Assembly (NCBI RefSeq): GCF_002575655.3
Contig: NC_053037.3
Span: 318,459,294-318,523,293, forward strand
Length of the DNA: 64,000 bases
Direction: 5' to 3'
From: Aegilops tauschii subsp. strangulata
Taxonomy: Eukaryota; Streptophyta; Magnoliopsida; Poales; Poaceae
This document shows positions 23,492-34,702 of the stretch, one piece after another (within the stretch, counting starts at the first letter, position 1; every line of letters starts with the position of its first letter). Made by a program: the position numbers and the translations under genes. The notes under the pieces were generated by a model. That model saw nothing but the letters and a program-made list of their open reading frames with translations, was not told the origin of the DNA and searched no databases.

Positions 23492-24383
23492 GGCAGGCGG
23501 CGGGTCCGCGCGGGAGTACGGCTGCTTGCCGAACCGCCAGGACCCCTCCAGCTTGAGGTCGGAGATCGTTCACCAAGTTCGCCACCTCAGTAGCCGACAT
23601 CTCCTTGGTACTCAGCCGGCACGGGTCACGATGATCGCTCATCCGGCAGATCAAGAGAGGCCGGCCATGGAGCGGGAGAACCCAATGCACGACGAAGGCG
23701 ACCAACAAGTCCGACGCCTTGAGGCCTTCGGCGTCGGTCAGCTCCCGGAGTCGGTCGATGGCGGCGGCGCCGTCTGCTGATACGGGCTTCGGCTTGTAGC
23801 TCCAGTTGGCCCGAGGCACAGCCGGTGGGCCGGCTTCATAGGCCGGCAGGTTGATGAAGTCGACTGCCGGGTTGACATTGTCCATGTAGAAGTAAGATTG
23901 CTGCCACATCTTGACCGACTGTGGCAGCTTGATGGTGGGGAAGACATTCTTCGGCGACGGCCGCCGCACCGCGATGAAGGCACCACACTGGGCCGCCTTC
24001 TCCTTGGCAGAGGTGCCCAGTTTGGTGTAAAAGAACGCTCCCGCCAACTCGATGGTGGGGAGGATGCCGAGGTAGCCTTCGCACATCGTGACGAAGGCGG
24101 ACAGCAACATCATGGTGTTGGGCGTGATGTGATGCGTTTGGAGATGATAGAACTCGAGGAACGAGCGGAGAAAGCCGCTCGCCGGCAGGCCAAATCCACG
24201 GATGAAGTGCGAGCGGAAGACGACCCACTCGCCCTCCCCCGGCGCCAGCAAAATCTCCCCCGCAGGAGGCACGCGCGCCTTCACGTAGCCCGTGCCGGGA
24301 AGGCGCTGCGTATCACGGAGAAAAGCGATGTGGTCCTCGGTGACGTTCGACCCGTCCCAATCTCCTCCCCGCTCGCGCGCCAT
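23492..24383 (-). CDS. Exon 1 of antisense gene: gypsy-type transposon domain
   Basis: An open exon of 297 codons plus one base, with no stop. It opens MARERGGDWDGSNV and carries conserved features of the family: a proline-rich segment (VPPAGEILLAPGEGEWVV), FGLPASGFLRSF, an H-x-I-T-P-N motif and a region rich in aromatic residues ending YFYMDNVNPAVDFINLP. It ends at TGCC|GTAAGC. The plus-strand ORF across 23898-24608 is its shadow. No enzymatic motif is visible; despite the Pfam name I would not call it a transposase. Confidence 0.75.
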
Positions 24384-24585
24384 GAGGAGCTCGACGAGGT
24401 AAATGGCGCGGCGGGGGAACTGAGAATTGGCGCGGGGCCAAGAGGGCTCGGGGCGGAAGAGCTCGACGGAGACGAGCAGCGGCAGCACTCCGGCGTGGCT
24501 CGGGGGCGCTGCAGCAAGAAGAGGGAGAAGGAGACGAGGACGGGGCAGGAGGGCGCGCGTGCTCCGCCGCTCCCCCTCCTCCCCC

Positions 24586-24593
24586 TACTTATA
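24586..24593 (-). promoter_or_regulatory. TATA box of antisense gene
   Basis: TATAAGTA on the minus strand lies about 200 bp upstream of the ATG at 24383, in CGGCTATAAGTAGGGGG. It is the only good TATA in this GC-rich stretch. A start site near 24560 would give a pyrimidine-rich leader of about 175 nt. Confidence 0.6.
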
Positions 24594-24679
24594 GCCGGTG
24601 GGCTATGAAGCCGAGGGGCGAGGCGTGTGATCGTGGGATTAACTGTGCCCACGACCCCACATCCCCGGGTTTACCGCGC

Positions 24680-24701
24680 GAGTTACTGCGCGCAGTAACT
24701 C
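24680..24701. promoter_or_regulatory. 22-bp perfect palindrome upstream of antisense TATA
   Basis: GAGTTACTGCG followed by CGCAGTAACTC reads the same on both strands. It lies about 90-110 bp upstream of the TATA box, where dimeric transcription factors commonly bind. The factor is unknown. Confidence 0.6.
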
Positions 24702-25042
24702 CGCGAAGAAGCTCAACCGCCTGCCTCGGCCGTAGCGGATCCGCTCGCGTGCCGAGGCCTGGTGGTGGCGGGCCCAGCCTGCAGTCTCGTCCCATCGCGC
24801 GCGTGGGCTAGCAGGCTGGCTCAGCTGGCTGACGCCACATGGCGTGCCCACGACGGGTAGCGAGCCAGGAGGCTTAGCTAGCACGCCACCTGGTTCCCGC
24901 CGTTGCGTTTGAAGTTTTCAGACTAGTCCGTCTGGTCGTGGCCGACTCCCTCAAGGCGGCACGCCGGGAGTTGGATGAAGCTTCCTCGGAGGAGGAAAGT
25001 GCTGAGGCTGCTCGGATCATCAACCGCGACGCCTCACCAGCT
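24702..25042. other. Tat 3' untranslated region
   Basis: GC-rich sequence between the antisense promoter and the 3' LTR. No ORF or further signal can be supported. Confidence 0.5.
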
Positions 25043-25053
25043 TCTGGGACTAC
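25043..25053 (+). promoter_or_regulatory. Polypurine-tract-like sequence of Tat element
   Basis: TCTGGGACTAC directly precedes the 3' LTR. GGGGACTAC in this position is usual for the lineage and would prime plus-strand DNA. Purine content is modest in this copy. Confidence 0.5.
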
Positions 25054-25299
25054 TATCGGAGTAATGGGCCACGGGTAGCCTAACCTGAGTCCTTGAACCT
25101 TTCAAGACATTCGGCCGGCTGCGCCCCATAAACATCCAGAATGACGCGCCACCTCCTGGTAGCCGGCTAGCCCGAATGGCCGACTGCCGGAAGGCGGCCA
25201 AGCTCCAGAAGACGGCACCAAGATGGGCCGACTCCTAGCAGGCGGCTTCCAGAGAGGCCGGCTCCTAGCAGTCGGCCCGCGGCGCCCTCAAAGTCTGCG
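25054..25299 (+). mobile_element. Tat element 3' LTR, truncated
   Basis: Starts TATCGGAGTAATGG (TGTCGG with one change) and follows the 5' LTR closely for 246 bp. It stops at the point equivalent to GTTTGCG in the 5' LTR, where the next LTR begins. The remaining 0.9 kb is not found in the window. Confidence 0.9.
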
Positions 25300-28200
25300 T
25301 GTAACACCCATGATGCGGCTATATCTCCCACGTGTCGAGGCACGACTTAGAGGCATAACCGCATTGTGGTTTTGTCACAAGAAGGGTCATCTTCACACAA
25401 TCCCATGTAATGAACAAGAATGGGATAAAGAGTTGGCTTACAATCGCCACTTCACACAATACATAATAAATTCATACATCATTCAAATACACACATAGAC
25501 CGACTACGGTCAATGCCAAAAGAAAAGAAGACAACCCAACTGGTAGATCCCCGATCTTCCCAACTGGGCTCCACTACTGATCAATAGGAAAAGAAACATA
25601 GTAACAACCAAGGTCCTCGTCGAACTCCCACTTGAGTTCGGTAGCATCGCCTGCACTGGTATCCTCGGCACCTGCAACTGTTTTGGAAGTATCTGTGACT
25701 CACGAGGACTCAGCAATCTCACACCCGCGAGATCAAGACTATTTAAGCTTATGGGTAGGAAAGGGGTAATGAGGTGGAGCTGCAGCAAGGACTAAGCATG
25801 TATGGTGGCTAACATTAGCGAATAAGAGCGAGAATAGAAGCAACAAAATGGTCGTCAACTAGTAATGATCAAGAAGTGATCCTGAACTCCTACTTACGTC
25901 AAACATAACCCAAAAGCCGTGTTCACTTCCCGGACTCCGCCAAAAAGAGACCATCATGGCTACACACGCGGTTGATGCGTTTTATTTAAGTCAAGTGTCA
26001 AGTTCTCTACAACCGGATATTAACAAATTCCCATCTGCCACATAACCGCGGGCACGGCTTTCGAAAGATAATACCCTGCAGGGGTGTCCCAACTTAGCCC
26101 ATTATAAGCTCTCACGGTCAACGAAGGATAAACCTTCTCCCGGGAAGACCCGATCAGTCTCGGAATCCCGGTTTACAAGACATTTCAACAATGGTAAAAC
26201 AAACCAGCAAAGCCGCCCGATGTGCCGACAAATCCCGATAGGAGCTGCACATATCTCGTTCTCAGGGCAACACCAGATGAGACATCCTACGAGTAAAACC
26301 AGACCTCGAGTTTCCACGAGGGGGCCCTGCAGTCTACTCAGTTCGGACCAACACTCGAAGGAGCACTAGCCCGGGGGGGTTAAAATAAGATGACCCTCGG
26401 GCTCGCGAAAACCCGGGGGGAAAAGGCTTAGGCGGCAAATGGTAAAACCAAGGTTGGGCCTTGCTCGAGGAGTTTTATTCAAGGCGAACTGTGAAGGGGG
26501 TCCCATAAATCACCCAACCGCGTAAGGTACGCAAACTCAAGGAACATAATACCGGTATGACGGAAACTAGGGTGGCAAGAGTGGAACAAAACACCAGGCA
26601 TAAGGCCGAGCCTTCCACCCTTTACCAAATATATAGATGCATTAATTAAATAAGAGATATTGTGATATTCCAAAATATCCATGTTCCAACATGGAACAAA
26701 CTTCAACTTCACCTGCTACTAGCAACACTATAAGAAGGGCTGAGCAAAAGCGGTAACTTAGCCAAACAACGGTTTGCTAGGAAAGGATGGTTAGAGGCTG
26801 ACATGGCAATATGAGAGGCATGATATAGCAAGTGGTAGGTAGCGCAGCATGGCAATAGAGCGAACAACTAGCAAAGCAAAGATAGAAGTGATTTTGAGGG
26901 TATGGTCATCTTGCCTGAGATCCCGCTAGGAAGAAGAACGAGTCCATGAAGAAGACAAACGGGTGTAGTCGAACGAAACCTCACAACTCTGGAACGAAAC
27001 CGAAGCTAGCGAGAGAAGCAACCCGGAAAGAAACAAACAACATAGTAAACAACCACCACATACACATGGCATGATGCACAATGAAATATGATGCATGTCC
27101 GGTTTAAAGAGGCATGGCATGGCAAAGTGCACAAACAAAACTACAAGTTAAGTGGAGCTCAATATGCAACGAGTTGCATATTGACGAAACACCACATCAA
27201 TTGTTTAGTTCTCTCCCGTTTATGTACCCAACAATATTAAATGTTGATTAACATGGCAAGAGGTGAAGCATAAATAAACTAACTATCTAGGCAATTTAAA
27301 TGAAGCCGGAACAACAAACAACAATTCCGGAAAATCCCCATATGTCATTTAGCAGTTTAAAGCAAAAAACAATTTTAAACATTTAAATGTTGTTATCATG
27401 ATGCGGATGACAATGCAAGTTTTTAGCAATTTTATGAAAATGTTGACATGAGCATGTTATGAAGCATTTATCGCCGTGGTGGAAGAAAAAGGGTGCCACG
27501 GCGGTGAAACGGAAATGGTGCCACGGCAACATATCGGTTCCGATAGCTCACGGAGATACCGGTGCAAAAGAAGTGGGCGTGAGCGTGTCATGCAAGGATG
27601 GTGGGGTGCTCCCGGATTCCGGGTTCCCACGGTACGGCGGCATGGCAATCGAGGAACGTGCAAAGACCTCTCTCGGAAACGGTGCAAACACAAGCATCTC
27701 ATACATCACACACGCATTCGTTCACGGGCATCGTCTCGGGGTTATACCTTTGAAGCGTGCGTTTTCGGGGCGGATCGAGTCGGAACGATGTAGAGGAAGT
27801 AGTCGTTCACGGGTCGTCGTGGGAAGTAGTTGTACACGTTTCGTAGACGAACTTGGCGTAACCGTGCGGTAGTCGAACTTGGCGACGGTAGTGGTACACG
27901 TTGTCTTGTCGAAACCGAGCGACGGTAGTTGTACACGTTGTCTTGACGAATCCGAGCGACGGTAGTCGTACACGACATGTTGTGGAAGTAGTGGTACACA
28001 TATCATAGAGGAACTTGACAGAATACAGTCCCCGGGGTCGTCGCGGTACTTGTAGCTCATGTAACTCCACCGTTCGTTGCGTAATCGTACATGGGTCTCG
28101 GGTCTTGGTCCTTCTTCTTCTGCTTGCTTCCGCCGGACTTGGCATGCTTGGACGATGGCAGTGGAGCCTGCATCTCTAGGTCGAGGGAGGGGTTGCAGGG

Positions 28201-29487
28201 GGCGCGGTTCCGGCGAAGCGGAGGCAGCGGCGAGGCTTGGGGCTGGCGACGAGGATCCGGGCGAGGACGACGTCCAGCAGAGGCCAGCGGCGGCGCACGT
28301 CCATGTCCCACGTGAGGACGAGCAGGACGTCGAGGAGGGCAGCAGAGGCGACGGGCGAGGCCGAGACGAGGTCAACGACGGCCTGGACGGAGGGTAGCGT
28401 GCGGTGGACGGAGGAGCGGCGGGGCGGGCGGAGCAGCTCTGGCGGTGTCGGGGTACACGGCAAGGACGAGCAGGCCGTTGGTGATGACTGGAGGCGGAGG
28501 CGCGGCGAACTGCAGAGGAGACGAGGCAGCGCATGGGACTCAGTGTCGCGGGGAAGGAGCAGCTCCGGTGCTGCGGCGCCGGAGACGGTAGGGGAGTGAC
28601 GTCCTGGGCAGCGCGGCGAGGCGAAGCCCGGCGGCAGCGAGCGGGCTCCGGTGGCCAGCTGGAGGTACGGAGGCGACGGGGTTTGGAGGAGGACGAGTGA
28701 GGGGAGCGAGAGGAGGGAGAGATGGGGATCGGGCGCGAGGCCCCTGCGTGCGTGGGTGGTGGCGGCAGAAGGGAACGAGGAGGAGGGGACATGGGATCGA
28801 GAGAGAGCAGGGAACCGGCTAGGGTTAGGATGGGTTTTAGTGGGCTGCGGCGACAGGAGGCCCAAGTGGCCGGCTGGGGGTCTCTCTCTTCTCTCTCCCT
28901 TATTTCTTTGGCAGAAAAGAATTAGAGAAAGGAAACGAAAGAGAGGCTTAGAGAAAGAATTTGCGCATGCGGACAATTTTCCCGGGCTCATAAAAATGTG
29001 CTTGTTGCGAGAAAATAGAAAAGGCCATGATTGAAAGATTTAAATTCAAATTCATTTGATTTAAATTCAAATGATTTGAATAGGAAGTGAGGGTTTGGAA
29101 GGTCCAAAAATGTTTGGATTTTTGGTGGAGCTCCGGAATATGATGAAAGAATAAATGGCAAGGTTGGAGACCAAGAATTAAGATAACAAAGGCATTGGGA
29201 TATTTGCAAGTGTGTTATGGTGAACTCCAATTAATGGAATATTTTAATATAGCTCCCTAATAATATTGGGAGGATATATGTTATAAAGAGAAATCACCAT
29301 GTGCATTTCCCTCGATTTAAATGGATCGAAGATCCATGCAATTTACTTAGTTGAGTTTTTAAAAATTAAATGACATGATGGCATGATGACATGATGCAAT
29401 GCAAAATAAATAGAGCAAGCAAAAATAAACACACGGTGATCACAAAAATAAGGAAGTCTTCTGAAGCATCGGTCTCGGGGCGTTACA
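25300..29487 (-). mobile_element. Very long LTR (about 4.2 kb) of a Gypsy/LARD-like element, 3' LTR
   Basis: Plus-strand text runs from TGTAACACCC (25300) to GGGCGTTACA (29487), giving matching LTR termini in minus orientation. A polypurine-like tract and an inverted repeat follow at 29488-29524, so this is the 3' LTR. LTRs of 4-5 kb are typical of large retrotransposon derivatives such as barley Sukkula; I cannot confirm the family. The GC-rich part (27700-28900) yields long ORFs on both strands that I reject as genes. Confidence 0.7.
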
Positions 29488-29524
29488 ACACTCCACCACT
29501 ACAAGAGGATCTCGTCCCGAGATC
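29488..29524 (-). promoter_or_regulatory. Polypurine tract and inverted repeat of long-LTR element
   Basis: In element sense TAGTGGTGGAGTGT abuts the LTR. Upstream, GATCTCG (29508-29514) and CGAGATC (29518-29524) form a 7-bp stem with a 3-nt loop, in the same place as in the gag-only element and the chromovirus. Confidence 0.65.
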
Positions 29525-31492
29525 TAGGATGGCACCAGAGAGAAAAGCGGAAGAGGAAGAGGTAAAACAAAGTTGCTTCTTTGACAAACGAGTGAAACCA
29601 AATAACCTTGAGAGGTCGCAGAGCTTGAGGAAATGACACAATGGAGATAAGCGAATTGAGAGCACTCCGTAGTAAACGGAAGCAAGGAACACCATGAGAA
29701 CCTTGAGGTTAATTGACACGATAGTTATTTAAACCACTCCGGTTAAAACAAGATAGGGAGGGAATAAGAATGATATAATTTGGGCAGCACTCCGACTGTA
29801 AATGGAAGGAACTGAACATGATCTTGACAAGATGAGAGGATACTCGATGAATTTAACAACACATTGCCTCCGTAACTAATGAAAGAATGGCACAAGGGGT
29901 AAGAAAGATTTCAGACAGCCCTCCTGTTGAGGAAGGAGACAAAACTTGATAAGATGAGAGAAATCAAATGAAAACACGACACTCTGGCTAAACGGATAAG
30001 AAAGGAAAAATTACATGATCTTGACAAAACAAGATGATTGGTCGAAGAGAGCAACATCACAAAGCCTTCAGAAACAATGCATGATAGTTAGACAGTTGGA
30101 GTGAATAGAACGAAGAATGAAACCAACATCTCCTACCATAAATGAATTTTAAAGAGCATCCTTACGAAGTAGGATTGAACGGAGTTGTTGGAAAACCAAC
30201 AGCGAAAAGAATAAGCTTGTAGTGGGCTTATGGAAAACTTCTCAACATTATGAGGTGACAAACGGCCACTAAAGGAAGCCATTGGTTTGAGTGAGAGCAC
30301 CAAGGCGACGAAAAACTTCTTTCACCAAGAGGATAGGAGAAAACTTGGATCATTTATGTGCACCATAATAGCAACATTCCTTAGGGAAGGCTTTAGGTGA
30401 AACATGACACAAGATAAATCCAACGAAGAGATTGGTGGATTTAAAATATCTCATTCTTGACAACATGTGAATCATGAAACGTGAACTCAAATTGTCAAGG
30501 ATTTACATAACACCACCTCAAATGATAAGGTAGAACGAATTGCACTTCAGAATGCAAGATGAAGAATGCTTGGACTCCACAAAACAAAACATGTGTTGAA
30601 CACCATGTTTTTTTTAGAGTATAGCTTGGCGGATCTTAACTCCGAGAAAAATCTTGAAGAACAATTGAAGAATGAAAAGAGTCCTTGACGAAGCACCATG
30701 TAGAGCCTCCATGAAGAACTCCGGTAATACAGGAATGATCAAACGAAAGGGAAAGTTGAAAAGAACTCTGGGAGAAGCCTTGCAATGATTAAATGAAGCT
30801 TCGTGACGAGATAATGCAGAAAGTTTGGAACTCCGGAAAAGAAAAAGATGAAGCCTCTCGAACCGAGAAATGTGACATGATGAACAACTTTGGAAAGAAG
30901 AAACTAGATCACTTGGATGAGGGCATAATAAGAATTACGTTATGCATATCCTTCACCAGTTTAAGTTGATGACAAGCAACGGATTTGGCATACTACTTAT
31001 TCTCGTAGAAAGGATTAAAGAGAGATATTGCTCAACTTGGGAAGGTCTTCATCGAACCACCGGTAGGATTGAAACAACGAATAAATTGATATGATAACGA
31101 AGGAAGAGAAAATCTTGAACGAACCACCGCGAGAATTGAAAACAATTGAAGAAAAGAGGACGAAACACCGTAAGAATTAAAGAACACGCGAAAATACTCG
31201 AGGGAAATTAGATACATGAGAACGAATAGATCACGAGCTGACTAGAGGATACTTGAACGATGCACCAGGAGAATATGGATGAACGAAGAGACATCAATTT
31301 AGAATAATTGGAGAACGAAGCTGAAAACTTAGAACGAAGAAATCTTCTAAAAAGATGGCCTTTGGATGATCAAGAAACAAAAAAAACTCATGAAATGCTC
31401 CGGATGGGTATGAGAAGAATTCTCACAATCGAAAACAATTATGAGAGAATGGCATAAGCTAGAACTATGAATCTTCAAGAGAACGGACCAAG
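29525..31492 (-). mobile_element. Non-coding interior of long-LTR element, truncated
   Basis: Two kilobases strongly purine-rich on the plus strand, without a retroelement ORF. A degenerate motif, CACTCCG...TAAA.GGAA...GATCTTGA, recurs near 29662, 29788 and 29977. This agrees with a LARD, whose interior is non-coding. It ends abruptly at about 31492 against chromovirus sequence; the primer-binding site and 5' LTR are missing. Confidence 0.6.
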
Positions 31493-31973
31493 ATCCATCC
31501 TTCTTGGTTCTGATCATCTCCAATTGCTCGTCTTGGCGTCCACAAATCTGATAAATTGTATCCTTAAGCTCCCTGTGGTAGACTTCTCCAATGCGTCCCA
31601 TAGCGATGTGGGCGGCCATGCTCTTCCCTAAACTCCAGGTTGGTGCTTCGAAAACCAATCTTATGGGTTCAGTAACTGGCACAAACGTCCTTCCTGGAAT
31701 GTGAACTTGAATCTTCCAGCTCTCCTCTTCGGGTAATGTGGCATTGTAGGTTCCGGTGATGATTGGTATTCCTATGTTCAAGTACTTAGTGACTTCCTTC
31801 AAGTGTCGTCCAAAAGGCGCGTCTTCATCTGGTTGCATGAACTTGCTCCTTGCATCCGCCATTCCTCAAAGAGTAGAAAGTGGAGAGGGGTCATAAATGA
31901 GAAGAGAGAAGTTTTCTAGGGCTTAAGCTTAGTGGTCGTGTCCTACAGTCAGCGTGTGCTCTGATACCACCTT
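31493..31973 (-). pseudogene. Second, truncated interior: leader and start of upstream ORF
   Basis: Nearly identical to about 39537-40017: the tRNA-Met primer-binding site, a short leader and ATG 31862. The protein matches the full-length copy for about 122 residues to KKDGS and then runs into unrelated sequence, which extends the ORF artificially to 31347. This shows the LTR at 31974 serves as a 5' LTR for a second unit. Confidence 0.85.
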
Positions 31974-34702
31974 TGTAGCGACCAGACCTCAAATAGTCTG
32001 TGCTGCAGTGCACCAGTGTCATCCATGGATCAGTAATGCTGACACGCACAATACAAATGGAGGATTTATAACAGAGTAGCAATCACACACTTATTACATC
32101 GAATATCTCCAAAGAGAATAAGTATGATAAATATGGCTTAAGGCCATCTAAAAACGATAACAGCGGAAGACTTGGAAGATAAGTGAGTCCATCAACTCCA
32201 ACAGCATCACTGAGTATAAGACCACGACCTAAGGCACCTTACTCGTCGTCTGAAAAGTCTGCAACATGAAACGTTGCAGCCCGGAAACGGGTCAGCACAT
32301 AGAATATGCTGGCAAAATAACACATAGAGAATAATGAACATAATAATGCTATACTACATGCATATATGGCTGGTGGAAAGCTCTATGGTTACAGTTTTGC
32401 GAAAAGCCAATTTTTCCCTACTGCAAAGGAATAAATTATATTTAACTATCATGGTGGTTGTTGAACATTGAGATGGTTGACAGCATCTCAATCCCAATTA
32501 AGTGTCATCATTAACCCAACAAAATTAATTAAAAGTAACATGATGATGAGATTCACATGATAATCCAGGTACTAGATACTCAAGTTGTCCATAACCGGGG
32601 ACACGACTAACCATGATTAGTTTGTACACTCTGCAGAGGTTTGCGCACTTTTCCCCACAAGACTCGATCGCCTCTGCTTGATTCTCGCACTGCTTGATGT
32701 TTGAGAAACGGATGACCGAGACACAGTCTTTCAGAAACAATCACTCTTTACTCCGGATGGACAGTTACACCTACTTTCCCCTACATCTGCTAGCCCACCT
32801 CTTCAAGAGATCATGTAACCTACTTAACTATGCTAGAGCCCATAATAGCTTGCGGCTGCACACGGAAGTTTCTAGCATGAATAATCTTATGATCCCTTTG
32901 AGCCTGGGTGGCGGTCCTTATACAAACAGACAACACTGGGTTCTCCAGGTGCCTCAATCCACCCAGATGTGAGTTTTAGTTGCCACCTTAAGTAAACCAT
33001 TATTAACAATCTCACATCTGTCATGAATTTCACTCAAACCCAATCCACGTCTACGAGCATAGCATGGCAATATAATAGCAACATAGAAGTAACTCCCAAG
33101 GGTTTGATAAATAAAACAGGTAATAGGTACTACCTCAACTACTTCCCAATACCCACAATTTAATTAGATCCTAACCCTGCAATGTTTGAGGATTGACCTA
33201 ATGCAATAAAAACTGGGTATGGAAAGGTATGATCAAAGTGTTACTTGCCTTGCTGATGATCCGCAAAACCTAGCGATTCGAAGTAACAAGCGGCACACTC
33301 CGGGTACTCTATCGCAAACAAACAACAAAACAATAAGTACTCATCTAATGCACAGGTAAAACTCGAATGAAAGATCCAACCAGAAAGTTCAACTTAAGAA
33401 CTCCGGTTTGCAAAAAGAATCAACTCGAACGAAGCAACGAAAGTCAAACGACGAAAGAAACAAGCTTCGTTTACTAATCTGGATCTAGGTCAAATTTTAC
33501 AGTAGCAAAACTTGTTTGAGTAGGTTAAACGGAAAGAGAATTTTGAGACGAAACTCTAGGCGCTTGAATCGCCTGATTCCGATAAACGAGCGAAAAGTTA
33601 AACAAAAACGAAGATCAGATCAGAAATCGAGATCTGGAATAATCGCGGAAAAATCTGACAAAAAAAACTGACGAACGGTTAAAGAACGGACGTTCGTTAA
33701 CAGAGAAAATCCGACGAACACGTTCGTTAAAACGAACGGGTCGGTGAACGTTCACTAAATAATAAAACCGAAGAAAATAAACCGATCTAGGGTTTTAAAA
33801 AAACGAACGGTTTTTTTTAGAAAACCGGCAAACGGCGGCGAGTCGGTAGCTTGTCGGGATGGGGCTCCAGCGGGGTCGGCGGGCCCCGGCGAGGGCGGCT
33901 TGGGGCGGCGGGGGCTCGGGCGGGGCTCGGGGTGGCGAGGGGCGGCGAACGGCGAACGGGGCGGCGGCTCCTCGGGTTCCGGCGGCGGCGGCGGGTGTGG
34001 GTCGAGGCGGGGCTCGGGGTGAGGGGAGGGGGCGGCGGCGGGGGTATATATGAGAGGGGGGCTGCTTGGAGGAGGGGGCAAGGCGGCGGGGCTCCGGCGT
34101 GTCCGAGCCGGACACGGGCGCGGCGGCGCTGGCGTACGCGCGGAGGAGACGGCGCGGCTGGGCCGGCCGCTCGGCTGGGCCTCGGCCCGGTCGGGCGCGG
34201 CGCGGCGCTTTTTTTTAAACATTCCACCGAAAACAAATCACAGAAAAATAAATAAAAATCCAAAAAAGATAAAACAAATTTTGCCCGTCTAGTAAAATTA
34301 ATTGGAACAAGGTGAACATTTCTTTGACACAAAAATGCAGTTTTGAAAACGTGCAATTTTTTTAATGCAATTAAAATTGCAAATAAAATCCGAATAAAAT
34401 CCAATATATGATTTTAATATTTTTCCTCCAATATTTCAATTGTTTTGGAGAAGTCATATTTTCTCCTCTCATTTATTTTATTTTAATGTGAAATATTTTT
34501 CCGGAGAGAAAATAATTAAAACCAAAATCCTCGTTTTATTATTTGATAAAATCAAATATGATAAATCGGGAAAATCCCCAACTCTCTCCGAGGGTCCTTG
34601 AGTTGCTTAGGGTTTATCGAGGATTTGCCAAAATGCAATAAAATATGCTATGCAATGATGATCTATGTATAACATTCCAAATTGAAAATTTGGTATGTTA
34701 CA
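31974..34702 (-). mobile_element. Chromovirus LTR, shared middle copy
   Basis: 2729 bp. In element sense it starts TGTAACATACC (one change from the other copy's CATCCC) and ends GGTCGCTACA. A TATATA box lies at 34045-34051. GC-rich DNA at 33830-34210 produces false ORFs. AAACGAACG/CGTTCG motifs cluster near 33690-33760. Confidence 0.9.

Larger units (their letters stand above)
20446..24383 (-). pseudogene. Antisense multi-exon gene of Tat element (gypsy-type transposon domain plus coiled coil)
   Basis: Six exons on the minus strand: 24383-23492, 23390-22981, 22890-22148, 21981-21897, 21609-21370 and 21272-20446. All five introns have GT...AG ends and join codons in compatible phase (phase 1, 0, 0, 1, 1), allowing for one lost base in exon 3. 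The start is the ATG at 24383; the in-frame codons upstream contain no ATG. Exon 1 carries the domain that Pfam calls putative gypsy-type transposon (PF04195-like; tract FIRGFGLPASGFLRSFLEFY). Exon 2 is acidic and then basic (TRKRKQ). Exons 3-5 form an alanine/glutamate/lysine-rich coiled coil. The last exon has an acidic serine-rich tail. Decay: TAA ends exon 2, a base lost in a C6 run at 22471, TAG at about 22277, and shifts near 21236 and 21050. Antisense ORFs are known in Tat elements. The function is unknown. Confidence 0.78.
2387..25299 (+). mobile_element. Tat-lineage Ty3/Gypsy retrotransposon (RIRE2/Grande-like), interrupted
   Basis: A plus-strand Gypsy element with a 5' LTR of 1157 bp, primer-binding site, gag, protease, reverse transcriptase, RNase H, a second plant-type RNase H, integrase, a long 3' region with an antisense gene, and a 3' LTR cut short by another insertion. 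The second RNase H between the normal RNase H and integrase, together with the antisense ORF, marks the Tat lineage. Within it sits the gag-only element at 6250-16038. The right end was lost, so its own target duplication cannot be confirmed; the left flank is ATAAC. All coding parts contain stops or frameshifts, so the copy is not autonomous now. Confidence 0.85.

Noticed and set aside
23898..24608. Plus-strand ORF of 236 codons
   Set aside because: It is exactly antisense to exon 1 of the antisense gene, whose protein has family-like motifs while this one has none.
27722..28991. Minus-strand ORFs of 356 and 271 codons
   Set aside because: They lie inside the 4.2-kb LTR, are serine/proline/arginine-rich and have equally open frames on the other strand; composition, not coding.
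25300..29487. Two adjacent shorter LTRs instead of one of 4.2 kb
   Set aside because: No internal TG...CA boundary, primer-binding site or target duplication was found between the ends, and the termini match each other.
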